Source: Podocnemis expansa (Eukaryota > Chordata > Testudines > Podocnemididae). Taken from it: DNA of 64,000 nucleotides. Under the pieces are notes generated by a model. The model did not search any database. It was given only the letters and a program-made list of their open reading frames with translations, and was not told the DNA's origin. Positions 22,900 through 35,046 of this stretch are shown in pieces. The number at the start of each line of letters is the position of its first letter. Within the stretch, counting starts at the first letter, position 1. The translations under genes and the position numbers were made by a program. The DNA is taken from positions 16,273,940-16,337,939 of the forward strand of contig ML682059.1 in NCBI GenBank assembly GCA_007922195.1, given 5' to 3'.

Positions 22900-23385
22900 A
22901 TAGAATCATAGGGACCTCATCAGGTTATCTAGTCGAACACCCTGCTAAAAGCAGGACCACTCTTACTAAATCTTCCTAGTCAGGGTTTTGTCTAACTGTG
23001 CTTTAAATATCTCCAAAGATGGAGATTCCACCACCTCCACAGGTAACCCATTCCAATGCTTTACCAGCCTCCTAGTGAGAAAGTTTTTCCTACTATCCAA
23101 TCTCGACTGCCCGAGCTGCAACTTGAAACCATTGCTCCTTGTTCTGTCCTCTGTCACCACTGAGAATAGCCTTGTCCCCTCCTCTTTGGAGCACCCCTTC
23201 AAGTAGTTGAAGGTTGCTATCAAATCCCCCCTCAGTCTTCTCTTCTGCAGGCTAAGTAAGCCTGGTTCCTTCAGTCTCTCCTTGTAGGTCATATGCCCCA
23301 ACCCCTAATCATTTTTGTTGCCCTCTGCTGGACTCTCTCTGATTTGTCAACATCCTCTGCCTTCGAAGAACGGGCTGAATGGGGA
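22900..23385 (-). mobile_element. CR1 LINE, 3' part
   Basis: The plus-strand start TAGAATCATAGGGACC is the complement of the CR1 3' end with its ATTCTATGATTCTATG motif. The minus strand encodes the CR1 ORF2 C-terminal region over about 110 residues (23301-22966), including [34 protein letters not shown] and [15 protein letters not shown]. That frame is still open, so this is one of the younger CR1 copies here. 5'-truncated. Confidence 0.88.
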
Positions 23386-24582
23386 GTGTGACCCAGGAAC
23401 CTCTTAATGCCAATTCACGGGGTGATGATATATTGTAGTTCATGAAGCACTGTCATGGAGGTCTCAAATGAAATATATCACTATGGTTATCCTTAAAATT
23501 ATTTAATGTATCTACAGATATTATGTAAAGAGTTATGTACATATACTGAAAATATGTTCTTAACATCTGTAGCCAGTTACTGGTCGCCAGCAAAGGTGAA
23601 AAATAGATTTACTGTCCGAAAAAGAGATGTTTATCAATCTTTCTGTTTATATATAAATTGAGTATTTTTCTCGTTCACAGTGGGTCTTCTAGCACTAGTC
23701 TGAACTTAATGCAAATGAAGGATTATGTGGACTTTAGAAAGAAACTAAGAGGAAGAGAAGAACAGCAATGGGGTGGGGAGGAAGAACCATATCTGGAGGT
23801 TTTCTTTAAAGGATTGTTCTATAATACTTGGGAGGCAAAAAAGATACTGTGGCATCATTCACTGAGAAGTAAAAGGACAACACATTTATTACATGAAAAA
23901 GGAGTCTCAACCAGACTTGTCTGAAAAGACTGGAGAGAATTTTGGGTCAGATAAGCTTTTTTCAGCAAGAGAATAATTTGTTAGTTAAGTGTAGTCAGTA
24001 AAAAGCGCTTAATGATTGTGTTTTCTATGTAACCATTAGTTTCCAATATTCTCACTCTGTCTGTTGAGCTTCTGTTCTTTGAAAATAAACTTACTCTTGT
24101 GTTCACTATAAATATATCAGTGTTGTGGCACTAAGCAAAGTGTGGCTCCTGAGCTGAATCTTACAAGCTGGTATGCACTGCTCCTTTAAGACTAGCAGGC
24201 TTGGTAATTCTGTCAGAGAGTTCAGTGGATATGGACAGGAGATGGCAGGGAATGCTCCGAGTATTTGGGGGTTGCTGTGTGCCTACTACCACCTGTGCAG
24301 AGAGAGCAAGGCCTGTGATGTCCCGGAAGACAGCATTTCAGAGGCTGGTTTCAGAGAACTGACTCACAGTGCGTGTGCCTCACAACCTTAGGTTCTTCTC
24401 AGGGGTATTGCAGAGGAAGGGGGAATTACCCTGATGTATAAGTTTGGCAGCTCTACTTCCCATATACTGTTCCATCTAAAATTTTAATATCAGCATCAAA
24501 CTTTGTGTCTTTAATCCCCTTTGGAAGTTAGGGAAATTCACGCTAAGATGCCTCATATAACCTTAACTGTTATCTTGCTGTA
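23386..24582. other. Intergenic, nothing recognised
   Basis: No gene seen; the sequence before the hAT MITE at 24591 has no recognised repeat. Confidence 0.4.
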
Positions 24583-24590
24583 CTCTGTGG

Positions 24591-25053
24591 CAGGGCTGTA
24601 ACTGGGGGCTCCGGAGCCTGGGGCAAGCAGCCCAAAGGTGCCCCTCCCTGGGCCCCAATCTGGGGCCCATCTGTACAGCAGCAGGGAGGGTGTGTGTGAC
24701 CCTTCCCTGCTGCAGCCAGAGCTGGCAACGAGGGTCCCTATCCCACAGCGACAGGGAGAAGGGACCCCCTGCTGCTGGCTCCAGCTGCGGCAGGGAAGTG
24801 ATCGCTCCTGCTGGCTCTGGCCACGGCAGGGAAGCGATCACCCCTGCCACCTTTGGCTGTGGCAGGAAAGCAATATCCCACCACCACCAGCGCCTGGTGG
24901 GGGATTGCTTCCTTGCCACAGCCAGAGGCGGCAGGGGCAATTGCTTCCCCCTGCCATGGCCAGAGGTGGCACGGGCGATCGCTTTCCCATGGTGCCCTTT
25001 TAAATTCACGGCCGGGGCGAAGCCCCGTTTGCCCTGCCGTAGTTACAGCCCTG
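24591..25053. mobile_element. Non-autonomous hAT element, GC-rich
   Basis: 463 bp with 13-bp inverted termini CAGGGCTGTAACT / AGTTACAGCCCTG, flanked by a perfect 8-bp target duplication CTCTGTGG (24583-24590 and 25054-25061), the hAT hallmark. The interior is much more GC-rich than the surroundings and built of repeated GGCAGGGAAGCGATC-like and GGCTGTGGCAGG-like motifs. Open frames across it are compositional and show no transposase. Confidence 0.92.
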
Positions 25054-25270
25054 CTCTGTGGAGGCAAAGCCAGTTAACTCTTCAAAATTCTGTAATGCAG
25101 AAGGTTCTGCCACCATGCTGAGATAAGGCCAGGCTGCAGAAGTGCTGGGGTCCTGGAATTTGGGAGAAGAGAGTTCCACTGCAGTGAACTGCAGGAAGTT
25201 GTTGATGGGGGAATAAAAGGAAGAACTGGTACTTCTCAGTTACACTACCTTCTCCAAGATGCCTGTGGAA

Positions 25271-25502
25271 TAGGGCTGGCCCAATCATATACATGAACTA
25301 GGTGGTCGCCTATGGCACCAGGCTTTAACGGGTATCAAATTAGACAAGTTAGCTTTTTCCCTGTATTAAAAACATATATTAGTATGTTCATTCTAAACTT
25401 TGTTGTTGTTTTTTTTCCCTATGTAGAACCTGGAAGTGTGGGCGATGGTGCCAAAGTTGTAGTTCATCTAGGGCACCAAAAACCATTGGGCTGATGATCC
25501 TG
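25271..25502. mobile_element. Non-autonomous hAT element
   Basis: 232 bp, left end TAGGGCTGGCCCAATC, right end ATTGGGCTGATGATCCTG. Flanking 8-mers CTGTGGAA (25263-25270) and CTGAGGAA (25503-25510) match at 7 of 8 positions. Inside, GGTGGTCGCCTATGGCACCA and TAGGGCACCAAAAACC belong to a family with GGGCACCA motifs near both ends. Confidence 0.75.
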
Positions 25503-25510
25503 CTGAGGAA

Positions 25511-26349
25511 GCTTTCAGCAGTTATGCGATCATGAAGAGGAGCATGTTTCTGGAGGGCACAGGGTAGACATGGCTATGAATAGTGTTTGATGTCTTAGTC
25601 ATAGTGGATTTGATGTCTTTCTGGAGGTTGTGATGGGAGTTCCAGAAGCATAGGAAATAAGTTTGATTGAGGCCACTCAGGAGGAGCATGGGGTGCAGAA
25701 AAAAGAGTCCAGGGGAAACCATTACATTTTCAGGGTGAGATCCTGGCCTTAGTGAAGTCAATGTCAACACTCAAACCAGTAGTGTCAGGATTTCACTCTC
25801 ACTTGGCAGACCTCTTGTTATTTGTCAGGGAGTAGCCTCAGTGGTGTGAACCAGTATAGATTCAGTGGATAGAGAAAAGAAGATGGTGTTAGTGCTTCCC
25901 CCAATTTCTCCTTTTGCTCCCTTGAGCTGACCCTGACCCACCTCTTAATTACTGAGTCTCTGGTAAGGGGGGTGAATGCTGTAAGGCGTATGTACATAGC
26001 TTCTGCATCATGGCTCTTCTGACTGCTTCCTGTATCTGTCTGAAATATCTTGTGACCTTAGACTCTGCAGATATTGCAATACCTTACTGGTGCAAATGGT
26101 TGCTAGCAAGGTTTGCAAATATAATGTTAATAAATTTTGTAATTCAATATTTGTCAACTGCATTTTGGTTCAGGGAATCAGACCCCTGATAGGGAAGTCA
26201 CAGAAATGAAGTTCTCTGAAGATGTCCCCAAAATGGGGGAGGGAGTACTTATGAAGTTTGGTGTAAAACCTCTACTTTTAGGGTGTCGTAATTCATGAAT
26301 CTCTTATGCAATTCAGTGTAAAAGGTCTGAAAATTTTTATGCTCCAGAC
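25511..26349. other. Intergenic, nothing recognised
   Basis: No gene or repeat identified. Confidence 0.4.
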
Positions 26350-27522
26350 TTAACCTAGTCAGTCATAGGATAAAAGAGAAGGTCCTCTCATGAACCAGTA
26401 ACTGGTTAAAAGATAGGAAGCAAAGAGTGGGAATAAGTGGTCAGTTTTCACAATGGAGAGAGTGGTAGATCACAGGGTTCCTTAATGATTTGCACAGGGG
26501 CCTCTGCTGTTAAATATATTTATAAACAAGCCAGTAAAAAGTAAGGTGGCAAGCTTGAAGAAAATAACTGTCTTGAGCAATTTTGTATGTTCAAATTTGA
26601 TTTTGAAGAATTAAAATGAGCTCACACTGAAGTGCGTGCCTGGGCAACAAAATGGCAGATGAAATTCAGTGTTGATGGGTATCATGTAATCTACATTGGA
26701 AAGCATAATTCCAGTTACCCATACAATATGTTGGGATCAAATCAGCGGTTACTGCTCAGGAAAAAGATCTTAGAGTCGTTGTGGATAGTTCTTTGAAAAT
26801 ACCTTCTGAATCTGCAGCAGCCGTAGAAAAAGATATGTTAGGAATCATTAGAAAAGGAATAGATGATAAAACAGAAAATATCACAATGCCTCTATCTGTG
26901 GTTCTGGCTGTCTTCTCTGAGGAAAAAAAAAAAGGATATATTAGAGCTGGAAAAGATACAGAGGAGGAAACAAAAACAGTTATGGGTATGGAACAGCTTT
27001 TGTAAAAGGAGAGATTAAAAAGACTGAAACTGTCCACCGTAGAAAAAAGACAACTAAAAGAAGATAAGATGGATATCTATAAAATCAAGTCTCCAATGGA
27101 GAAAGTGTTATTTGCCCCTTCACATAATTCAAGAATGAGGGGTCACTTGATGAAATTAACAGACAGCAGTTTTGTAGCAAACCCAATCATAATGAATTAT
27201 CAAACCTGCAATTCATTGCCTTGGCATATTGCGAAAGTCAGAACCCTAACTGGGTTAAAAAAAGAATCAGAGAAATTCATAGATGATAGGTTCATCAATG
27301 GTGAATAGGCCAGATGGCCAGGTATGCAAACCCATAATGGGCTCTAGCTGTCCCTAAGCCTCTGATTGCCAGATACTAGGCCTATACAATGGGATGGATC
27401 ACCTGAAATTTGTACTATTCTGTTAGCTCATTCTAAAGGAACCATTGTCAGAAGACTGGACGCTGGGATAGATGTACTGTGGTCTGACACAATATGGCCA
27501 TTTTTATATTCTTTTTATGCTG
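26350..27522 (+). mobile_element. CR1/L3-type LINE, ORF2 C-terminal half and 3' UTR
   Basis: Decayed but colinear with the end of a sauropsid LINE ORF2. Recognisable are the segment around SFHEPVTG (about 26380), W(A)TKWQMKFSVDGYHVIYIGK (about 26641-26703), EKDLRV-like codons at 26760, MLGIIRKGIDDKTENI (about 26836-26882), an RGSLDEINRQQF-like region (about 27140) and the 3' tail GACTGGACGCTGGG..CTGTGGTCTGACACAATATGGCC at about 27455-27505. Several frameshifts, stops and an A-run break it. Confidence 0.8.
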
Positions 27523-28984
27523 ACATTCCTTTGATTTTGAAGTTTAGAAGTGGTTCTTGAGGGAAAGGAAGGGGAAGCAGGCTTGCAATGGAAATGCTCT
27601 AAGTGTAACCAAAGTGTGCCTGCTGTCACTACATAATGCTTTTTCAGTCTATGATGGTGTGGAGCTTGGACTCTTTCTCTTCAACAAGATCTGCCCAAAC
27701 AGGGCCTCCTTTGATTACCATATGGAAGGGAAGATCAAGATCTGTTTTGTAGTTGCTTTTTTTCTGTGGCAATTTGAAATATTATGATAATTGTATTAAT
27801 TTTCTAAATCACATTTTAAATTTAACAAATTATTAGTTTCAATAATATATATTTCCCTCAACAAAATAACAGAGGTAGCTCCTTCATACTCTGACAGGGC
27901 TGGGAACTAGGAATAGCATCAGAAGAGTGAGAATGAGATTGTAATAGCACAGGAAAATAAAAAGTGTTATTTATCACTGTTTCAATGTCATCAACTTGTT
28001 ATTTTTATTGTTCTTCAGAATAATGGGGTTTATTGAGGCAATTTATCCTGAAGTCACATGGTACATATATTTGAAGGGTGAAGAATTCTAAATAACAGCA
28101 TAAAAGGAACCTTTAAATATCATAAAAATCCACAGCAAACAAATCTATACTTTTAAGCTACCCTGTTGTTATCCAGATAAAATACAACAGACATAGAAAA
28201 ATGTAAATGTTAAAAAATAATTAAGATACCTGCATAATCCTTGACTTAAAAAAAAATGAGTATAGAAATTACTTTCTAGAGGAGAACCAGCTAAAGAATT
28301 AAATAAACATATTGACCACTATGCATTTGGGATGTATATACAAACACTCAGCATTCACAAATCACTAAATGTTTGCTGGATACCTGAAATTCTATTGATT
28401 CCTAAAGCTCAGTAATGACTACTGTGCTTATTCAAAAGAACAGACAAGCAAACAAGCAATTACCCAACATTTGGAAACTTAATATAAGCAAAACTGCCCA
28501 CAGTATGAACAAACTGTCTAGCCAGTTTGGCTTCACGAGATAAATTGCCACAATGGCCTTAGGTTGTCTCCCAAAAGATGATTATATAAAATTAAAAATG
28601 ATGCAATGAAAAAAGAATATTGTAAATCAGGGAACAGAAAATTTCAAGGGTGACAAATCTTTGCCTATTATAAATTACAGCAATAAATTCCTCTTTGAAT
28701 TGTTTTTATAACAACCATTACAAAGAAAAAATCAGATTCTTCAGCTAAAGTTCCAGGAAATTTAAATCACAATAGTGTCTAGAAGGAGCTGATAAACTAA
28801 ATAGTTTAATTTTGTCTGCTGCTGTTCTCAGATGAGTACAAAATAAACACAGAGAATACAAAAAAGAAATCATCTGATATAAATTAGTGTTTATTTGTTA
28901 GGACTAATCTAAACATGCAATGATGGAATATTTGAACAGGGATATTATGATGACTAGAACTCTCAAAATCCAGGGTTTAGTCAT
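27523..28984. other. Intergenic, AT-rich, nothing recognised
   Basis: AT-rich, no repeat or coding signal recognised. Confidence 0.5.
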
Positions 28985-29170
28985 TAGACTTCTTAACCTG
29001 GGAGTCAGGACTCCTCAAGGAGTTGCAAAGTTATGGGGAGTGGGTCAGGAGCTGTCAGCATCTGTGCATGGCTGACAGTCAGAGCCCTTCAGGGCAGGGT
29101 GGTCAGAAAGCAGCAGTTGCTGGCTGGATGCTCGGATGGCAAGTCTGAGAACCCTTGTCGTGAATCTTAT
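28985..29170. mobile_element. Possible hAT remnant
   Basis: Begins CTTCTTAACCTGGGAGTCAG, like the left end of hAT elements of the CAGTGGTTCTTAACCTGGG type. Composition differs from the AT-rich surroundings. No right end is located. Confidence 0.3.
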
Positions 29171-30832
29171 CATGATCTTAATCATACTAGTGTACACAGG
29201 AGGAATTTTATTTCAGGCAATGGAATTATGCCAGTGTAAAACTGGGCAGGAAGCATAATCAGACCCTAGAACTGGCAGAGGTTTTAGTTCACTGTGTTTT
29301 GCATAGTTCTCAAACACTGCAAAAACAATGGACTGAAAGATGAAAATAGTTGTTTTAATCCGGTCCTCTTCAGATGAACTCCAAGGGTGCTGTGCCTTTG
29401 CTTTTCATCTTAATAGTTTTATCTCAGGATGGGAGAAGCCGTCTCTGAGATGGCTTAACTGGAGTCGTCGTTGTATCATAGCCCAGGGCTCCATTTCCTG
29501 GGATACCTGTATATTTTAATTAGAAGGGGGGAAAAAAAGCCTCAGAGCACATTTAAAAATAAATACTAACTGCCTTGTCATGCCTTAATTTTATTTTTGA
29601 TATGAAGCCACCCATTGCTATGGGAAGCCAAAACAGCTTTTCTTCAAGTGATTTACAAACTAAAGGAGAACCCTCCAATATTACATGAAAACAATACTTA
29701 ATTGGCCTGGGGTTAACTCCAGCGTACCTTCAGGCAGTTCTACAAGCCCATCCGTTTTGATTTTATGTCTAAATGGGAAATCATAATGATGTTGGCTAGT
29801 CACTGTACACTCCCTCTCCAAGTGTAACCATTCATAAATACCTTCATAAATACAATTGTTTTTCACAAATCTGGTTCCATAAGTAGATGGCTAATGGTTC
29901 CTATTGTATAATACCTCTAATACATGATACATAATTTTTAATAAGGGAAGGACTCAGTAAAAGCACTGCTTGACAAGTTAAGAAAATTTTAGTTCCCTTT
30001 TTTGTAGAAGTTTCATTGCTATGAAGATCTTCCCACATGTTCTACTCAAACTTCATATCTGACTGGGAGTGAGCAATGCAATACCTCGCCTACTCAGAGA
30101 GGCATTTCAGTCCCAGGACACTAACAGAGTGTTAATTATTTTTGATTCTAGCCCAAATGAGTTCAATTAAACTTTTTTTTTTAATAATGTACTTGATTTC
30201 CCCACAACGTTAACTGTAGACCATATTCAGAGTCTGCCTCACTCCACCCAGCATTGTTAAGTAGTATGTGTGTGTGCTGGTAACAGCTTTTGCATTTCAC
30301 TCAAACAACAGATGGTTGCTGTTAGTGAATACTCTGATTAAAAAGGAAGGACAGTGATACTGATAAATTTGTTGGAAGACTTTGATGCCATTGACCCTTA
30401 AAGTTTATTAATCCACCTGTGGACCCACTTGACATTGATGCTGTGTAAGGTGCCACTCAGGGGCGTTGCTGACGTCAAGACAATGGTGCTTGAGCCCTGA
30501 GTCCCAGTGCCAGAGCCCTGGGTCTGCCGCAGTGGTGGCTGCAGCAGCAGGGTGCTTCTGGGTCTTGATCCCTGAGTCCCAAAACCCCACACTCCAGATC
30601 TTTTCCCAGGCCAGCGGTGCTCCTGGTGCCACTGTTGACTGGTTCTGTAATTACTTCTTAGAGACAACACGGATGGCAGTTATGGCCAATTAGTCATTGG
30701 TTTGCCCTATATACTTTCTGGCATTGCTCTGCAGAGACCTTGTCACATGTCCTATTCAATATGCCTACACTGTTCAGTAAAATGGAGCAGTTCCTGGGGT
30801 GTCTTTTGAGGCTTGGCAGTACTATTAGTGCT
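29171..30832. other. Intergenic, nothing firmly recognised
   Basis: No gene. About 30460-30640 is GC-rich and starts CAGGGGCGTTGCTGACG, possibly a hAT end, but no partner end is found. Confidence 0.35.
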
Positions 30833-30835
30833 ATA

Positions 30836-31193
30836 GGGTACGTCCACACAGGCTTCTTATTTCTAAACAACAGAGGTTGTTTTGAAATAAGAAGTGGCAT
30901 GTCCACACGACACACCATTATTTTGAAACCTTTAAACCTCACATCTAATTGAAATAGCCATTGTTTCAAAACGGTTGTTTCGAAACACCGGTGTTCGGAC
31001 ACGTTGTTTCAAAACAACACTATTGTTTTGAAACAACTGTTTCAAAACAACATGTCAGAATGGCCTTGTTTTGAAATAACCATTTTGAAACAATGGCTAT
31101 TGCAAAAGCAGGCTTTCCCTTAATTCGAATTAACAAACTGTTAATTTGAATTAACTTATTTTGAAATAAGGATGTGTGTGTGTGGACATAGCC
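30836..31193. mobile_element. Palindrome-packed MITE (Harbinger-like), copy B
   Basis: 358 bp with inverted termini GGGTACGTCCACACA / TGTGTGGACATAGCC and a 3-bp duplication ATA on both sides (30833-30835, 31194-31196). It contains the same TTAATTCGAATTAACAAACT hairpin segment as copy A and many TTGTTTCGAAACAA-like palindromes, in inverted orientation relative to copy A. It has a second internal GTCCACAC at about 30901. The 3-bp duplication suggests a Harbinger-like transposase. Confidence 0.78.
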
Positions 31194-31541
31194 ATAGTGT
31201 TCAGCAGATGGAGGTTTGCTAAGGATAACTGCCCCTCCAGCTCCGAAGTACTCACCTGCAGAATCTGACACAACTCAGTCTTCTTCCTCATATTATTCAA
31301 CTGGAGCAGAATGAATCATGGATTCTTCAGTCTGAGAGAGGTATTAAAAATCTGGTCAATCAGAAATATCAACAACAGTTCTTTAAAAATATTTTCATTT
31401 CATCAAAAACTTAAAAAGCCCCCTTGATTTCTAATTGACCAAAACCTGTTGAGTCATCTCTAAACTTTTAACTTTTCTAAATTCATTTCAAGCTGAACAA
31501 AATGTTTTGGTCAGCTAAGAGAGTTCTTCCCCAAATACCCA

Positions 31542-31670
31542 GTAACCTGTTGATTCAGGCACCAACCTGGGAGTGCAGAAATCTAGGTTCAAGTCACACT
31601 TACAAATGGGGCATAGCAAGGATTTGAAAACAGGTCTCCCACCTACATATCCTAACCAACAAGCTATGGG
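31542..31670. repeat. tRNA-like inverted-dimer repeat, copy 1
   Basis: The left half contains a B-box-like AGGTTCAAGTC on the plus strand. The right half contains the complement of the same kind of tRNA-like unit, with AGGATTTGAAAACAGGTCTC and CTAACCAACAAGCTATGG as inverted B- and A-box regions. So two tRNA-like units face each other. A second copy lies at 59315-59590. Confidence 0.5.
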
Positions 31671-32349
31671 CTGGTAGGGATTGTGGCAGATTTTCAGAGT
31701 CATGTACACCAGCTAGATTCTCATGGGGCTAGCATAGGACCATAGGCCTATTTTTTTGCTGAATTCCAAATTTCTTCTCCAAGGCAGGAAGGTTCTTGAG
31801 TGCTTCAAAGCAATCACTGATTTTTCTTTCTTTTTATGGCTAAATGATTTGTTTTCTTTTAATACCCTTGTTCCTTTGAAGAGTTTTCACTGAAGCTCTT
31901 AAAAATATTCAGTCTGAAGCAGGAAGCAACTATACAATTCTGCCATAACTATGGGTTCCCCCTGTTTGGTGCAGGTTTTCCAGCCCTCCTGCTGGTTTGC
32001 AGGGAAGACCTATCAAGTTATGAGGAAATCCTCTCTGACTAGATATGTTCACCACTTCTCTTCCACCTGAAGGAAGGCAGTCAATCAGAAATGCTCAGTC
32101 TGCTCACGTGTTTATTCCTCATCATGAAGCAGGTGGAGCACCTTATTCCTCTCCTCTTAAAAAGATGGGACATTTCCTAAAGCACTCAGCACTCTTGATC
32201 CCTTGTGCTTTTGCAACGTCTCTCTTTTGACTCCCAGTAGCAGGCTGGCAAGGGAAGGCAGTAAAGTGTTTCTCACTAGACCCAGCTCTCACCCCACCCT
32301 TACCCAGCACCATGAAGAGAATGAGGAACAAGAGCTGTTGGGGAAGAAG
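31671..32349. other. Intergenic, nothing recognised
   Basis: No gene or repeat identified. Confidence 0.4.
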
Positions 32350-34410
32350 TAGTCCTGTCAGGACCAGACTGTGGGCAGCTGAGCGCAGAGGGGGGATCTA
32401 GTAAGCTGCAAATGCAAGACAAATAGAGGGATCAGGAGTAGCTGGGTCAGAGTGCCAGAAAGGCTGGTTTGGGCTCTAAGTTATAGGCAGCAGTGGAATA
32501 ATGAAGGACAAACCAGGATCAGAAGCTGGAGCTCTGGGGCCAGCAGAACCAGCGTCTGGTGGGCAGGCACAGTTCCTACTCAGACAGTTCCTGCTCCTGG
32601 TTTATATGGTGGTTATTGCCCAGTCTGCGGTCAATAAGGAGCCAGCATTCAGCTCCTGTGGGGCAGTATTTCCCACCAAGCCTGACTTGGCGGGGTCCTC
32701 CCTTGCGCACCCACCTTAAACCTCTAGTGATAATGTGGAGGCATCAGTGACCCTTGGGCACAGGTTCTAGTCTTCCAGATTCTTACATCAGAGCCCCATT
32801 TGGTGTGATGTTAGTCTAGGCTTGTCTGGGTGAGCCTTGTGGGATTCTCCCAGCAAGTCAGGGGTGTGGACAAGATAGACAGGCTTCACTGTGTGCTCTT
32901 TGGTGTCATAACTTTCCTAGTTCCTGTACTTAACCAGATAGTACAGGAATCAAGGGTGGTGTGCACTTTATGTTCCTTATGACCCTGGATTTTGACTGGT
33001 GGAGGTAATGGTGTGGTTGGTCAACAAAGGTCTTTTCAGGTAGAATTTCAGAAGAGAAGCACGGAAATTTGGGTATTTTGTGAAAGGTCATGGAGCTGTA
33101 GTTAGAAAGTGACTAGATTAGGCTGATGGTATATTGGGAAGGGTTGAAGGAACTAGTTGTTCAGTTTCTGGGGAGGGTGACTGGTCTGGAGATATTTGGT
33201 GGCATGCCATTCCTTCTGGCCTACCATGAATATTGAAGCTTTTTGTCATTGCCAGCCTGACAAGAAGCTGATAAGAAGGCTCTTGTAGGTCTTCTTCACT
33301 TTTTCTAGGTGGTTTATCAGTTCTTTCTGAATAAGATAGATCTTTTGGATCCATTTGGTGGAGATGGGGCTCAGGCTGCCGGTAATGCCAGGTGAAAATG
33401 GAGGTTAAACTTGTAATTGGCAAAGAAGGTACTTCAAGGCATGGAGACACGGTGGTGTTGTATGAAAACTCCCCATATGTTAGGATTGTGGACCAGTTAT
33501 CTTGGATAATTTATGAAACACCTCAAGTACTGTTCTAGTACTTGGATTACTCATTTAGTCTGTCCATCTGTTAGGGGGGTATGAGGTAGAAGTGGGTCAG
33601 GCAGATGCCCAGTATACTGAATGCTTTGTGACAGCAGAGAGAGATGAGCTGTGAGCCTCAATCAGACAGGTAGTCTGGGAGTTTGTGGATCTGAACCACA
33701 TGTGGAGCTGGACTTGGGCAGTAGCCTTGGCAGAAGGCAGGTAGTTGCAGGGGATGAAAAGGGCCCTTTTGAACTGGCAGATTGCAAGTCTTCAGTCTAT
33801 GATGTGGCAGACCATGGCCTAGCTGGAATTGCCAGGGGTACTAAGGTCTCAAGGGGTCCAGTTCAGGGTGTCTTTGAACATGCACAGGACTTGCAGAAGT
33901 CCATGCAGGCTTGGACCTTGGCCTGCATGTAAGGAAACCATGCAGGAGGCCTTCCTGCAGCCAAAGTGACCTGCCAGCGGTATGTCATAGCATAGCCTTA
34001 GCACCTCCAACTGGGGGCATCCTGGGGGCTCATATATGTGCTCATCAAAGTATGTTATCCCATTCCAGATGGGACAGCTCATCCTAGGTCCCAATGGCAA
34101 GCACTGTGTCCATTGGCCATCAGGGTCTGTTTTGAAGTGGACTGAATGAGGGAGGTTAGGCCTTGTTGAATCGTGGCATCAGCAAAATTACCAGGCTTGG
34201 AGGTTAGGGGTTTGAAAGTCAGTTATTTGTTTCCCTGGCAGTGTTCCCTGTTCTATAATGGAGGATTGACTTTCCCATTTCACTTTCATAAGTTGTATGG
34301 TAAACTGAAACAGAAGAAAAACAAGGCACAACTTAACTGCCTCTAGTTCATTGTTCAGGGCCATGGTGAAGGCAGCTTTTAACTGGTCAAAAGCAAGCTG
34401 AGTAGCACCC
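32350..34410 (-). mobile_element. Ty3/gypsy LTR retrotransposon remnant (RNase H to chromodomain, 3' LTR region)
   Basis: Minus-strand order is right to left. Near 34380 an RT/RNase H connection motif resembles AFDQLKAAFT. At 33955-33995 is the integrase zinc-binding region (VLRLCYDIPLAGHFGCRKA). Near 33545-33575 is the integrase C-side motif PTDGQTK followed by VLEQYLR. About 33120-33450 is the post-integrase region. About 32930-33030 is a chromodomain-like stretch with IQGH. Further left, 32400-32780 holds a TATA-like sequence (TATAAACC on the minus strand, about 32599-32606) that may belong to the 3' LTR. The frame is broken by many stops and frameshifts, and a large part of the integrase core is missing. 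Dead. Confidence 0.7.
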
Positions 34411-34842
34411 TATGACATACTGCACCCCACATTCACGCTCATCATGGTATGATCTGTAATGTTCACCACTAAAGTGTAACTGTGTATGCTCTGGTACAAA
34501 GTATGCCATTTAAAGTATTTTTGAAGTGCTCATGACATGCTGAACTTTACTGTTATGGTAGCATGTGTTTCCTGGAATATCATACATGTATGAAACTCTG
34601 CTATGTCATACCCCAATTGTGTGTCTCACATGGCTTGAATGGATGCAGACAACTACAAAGTTGTGTTTCCACAACCAATGGAGGTGTGTGTACAAGAACA
34701 ATGGACTTGGTTAAGCAGTTTGGCTCAAGAGAGGAAGATCACACCCATCGCGAGACATGAAGGGTCACCTGATGCCAGGGTGTGTTCCGGAAACTGATTA
34801 AAGAGCCACTCCTTGTGTAAGGGCTCTCTCTTGGTATCTGTC
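34411..34842. other. Intergenic, unassigned repeat-like sequence
   Basis: Sequence right of the gypsy remnant. It includes TATGACATAC near 34410, complementary to GTATGTCATA at about 35687-35696. An LTR origin is possible but unproved. Confidence 0.3.
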
Positions 34843-34850
34843 TTCTGTGC

Positions 34851-35038
34851 CAGTGGTTTTCAAACTATTTTCCTTGGGACCCAGTTGAAAAAAATCATTT
34901 ATGCCTGTTGCCCAACAACTGCACCTTTGACAAATACATTCTAGTCTTTTGGTGGTGGCAGCAGGGGGTGCTGTGACCCAGTGCCTGCAGGTCTGTGACC
35001 CAGTACTGGGTCCCAACCCTAAGTTTGAAAACCCAGTG
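34851..35038. mobile_element. Non-autonomous hAT element
   Basis: 188 bp, termini CAGTGGTTTTCAAACT and AGTTTGAAAACCCAGTG in inverted orientation, with GGGACCCAG / CTGGGTCCC just inside. Flanking 8-mers TTCTGTGC (34843-34850) and TTCTATGC (35039-35046) match at 7 of 8. Confidence 0.88.
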
Positions 35039-35046
35039 TTCTATGC

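Noticed and set aside
24563..25121. Several 100-148-codon frames on both strands
   Set aside because: They lie in the GC-rich repetitive interior of the hAT element at 24591-25053; residues are periodic and no domain is visible.
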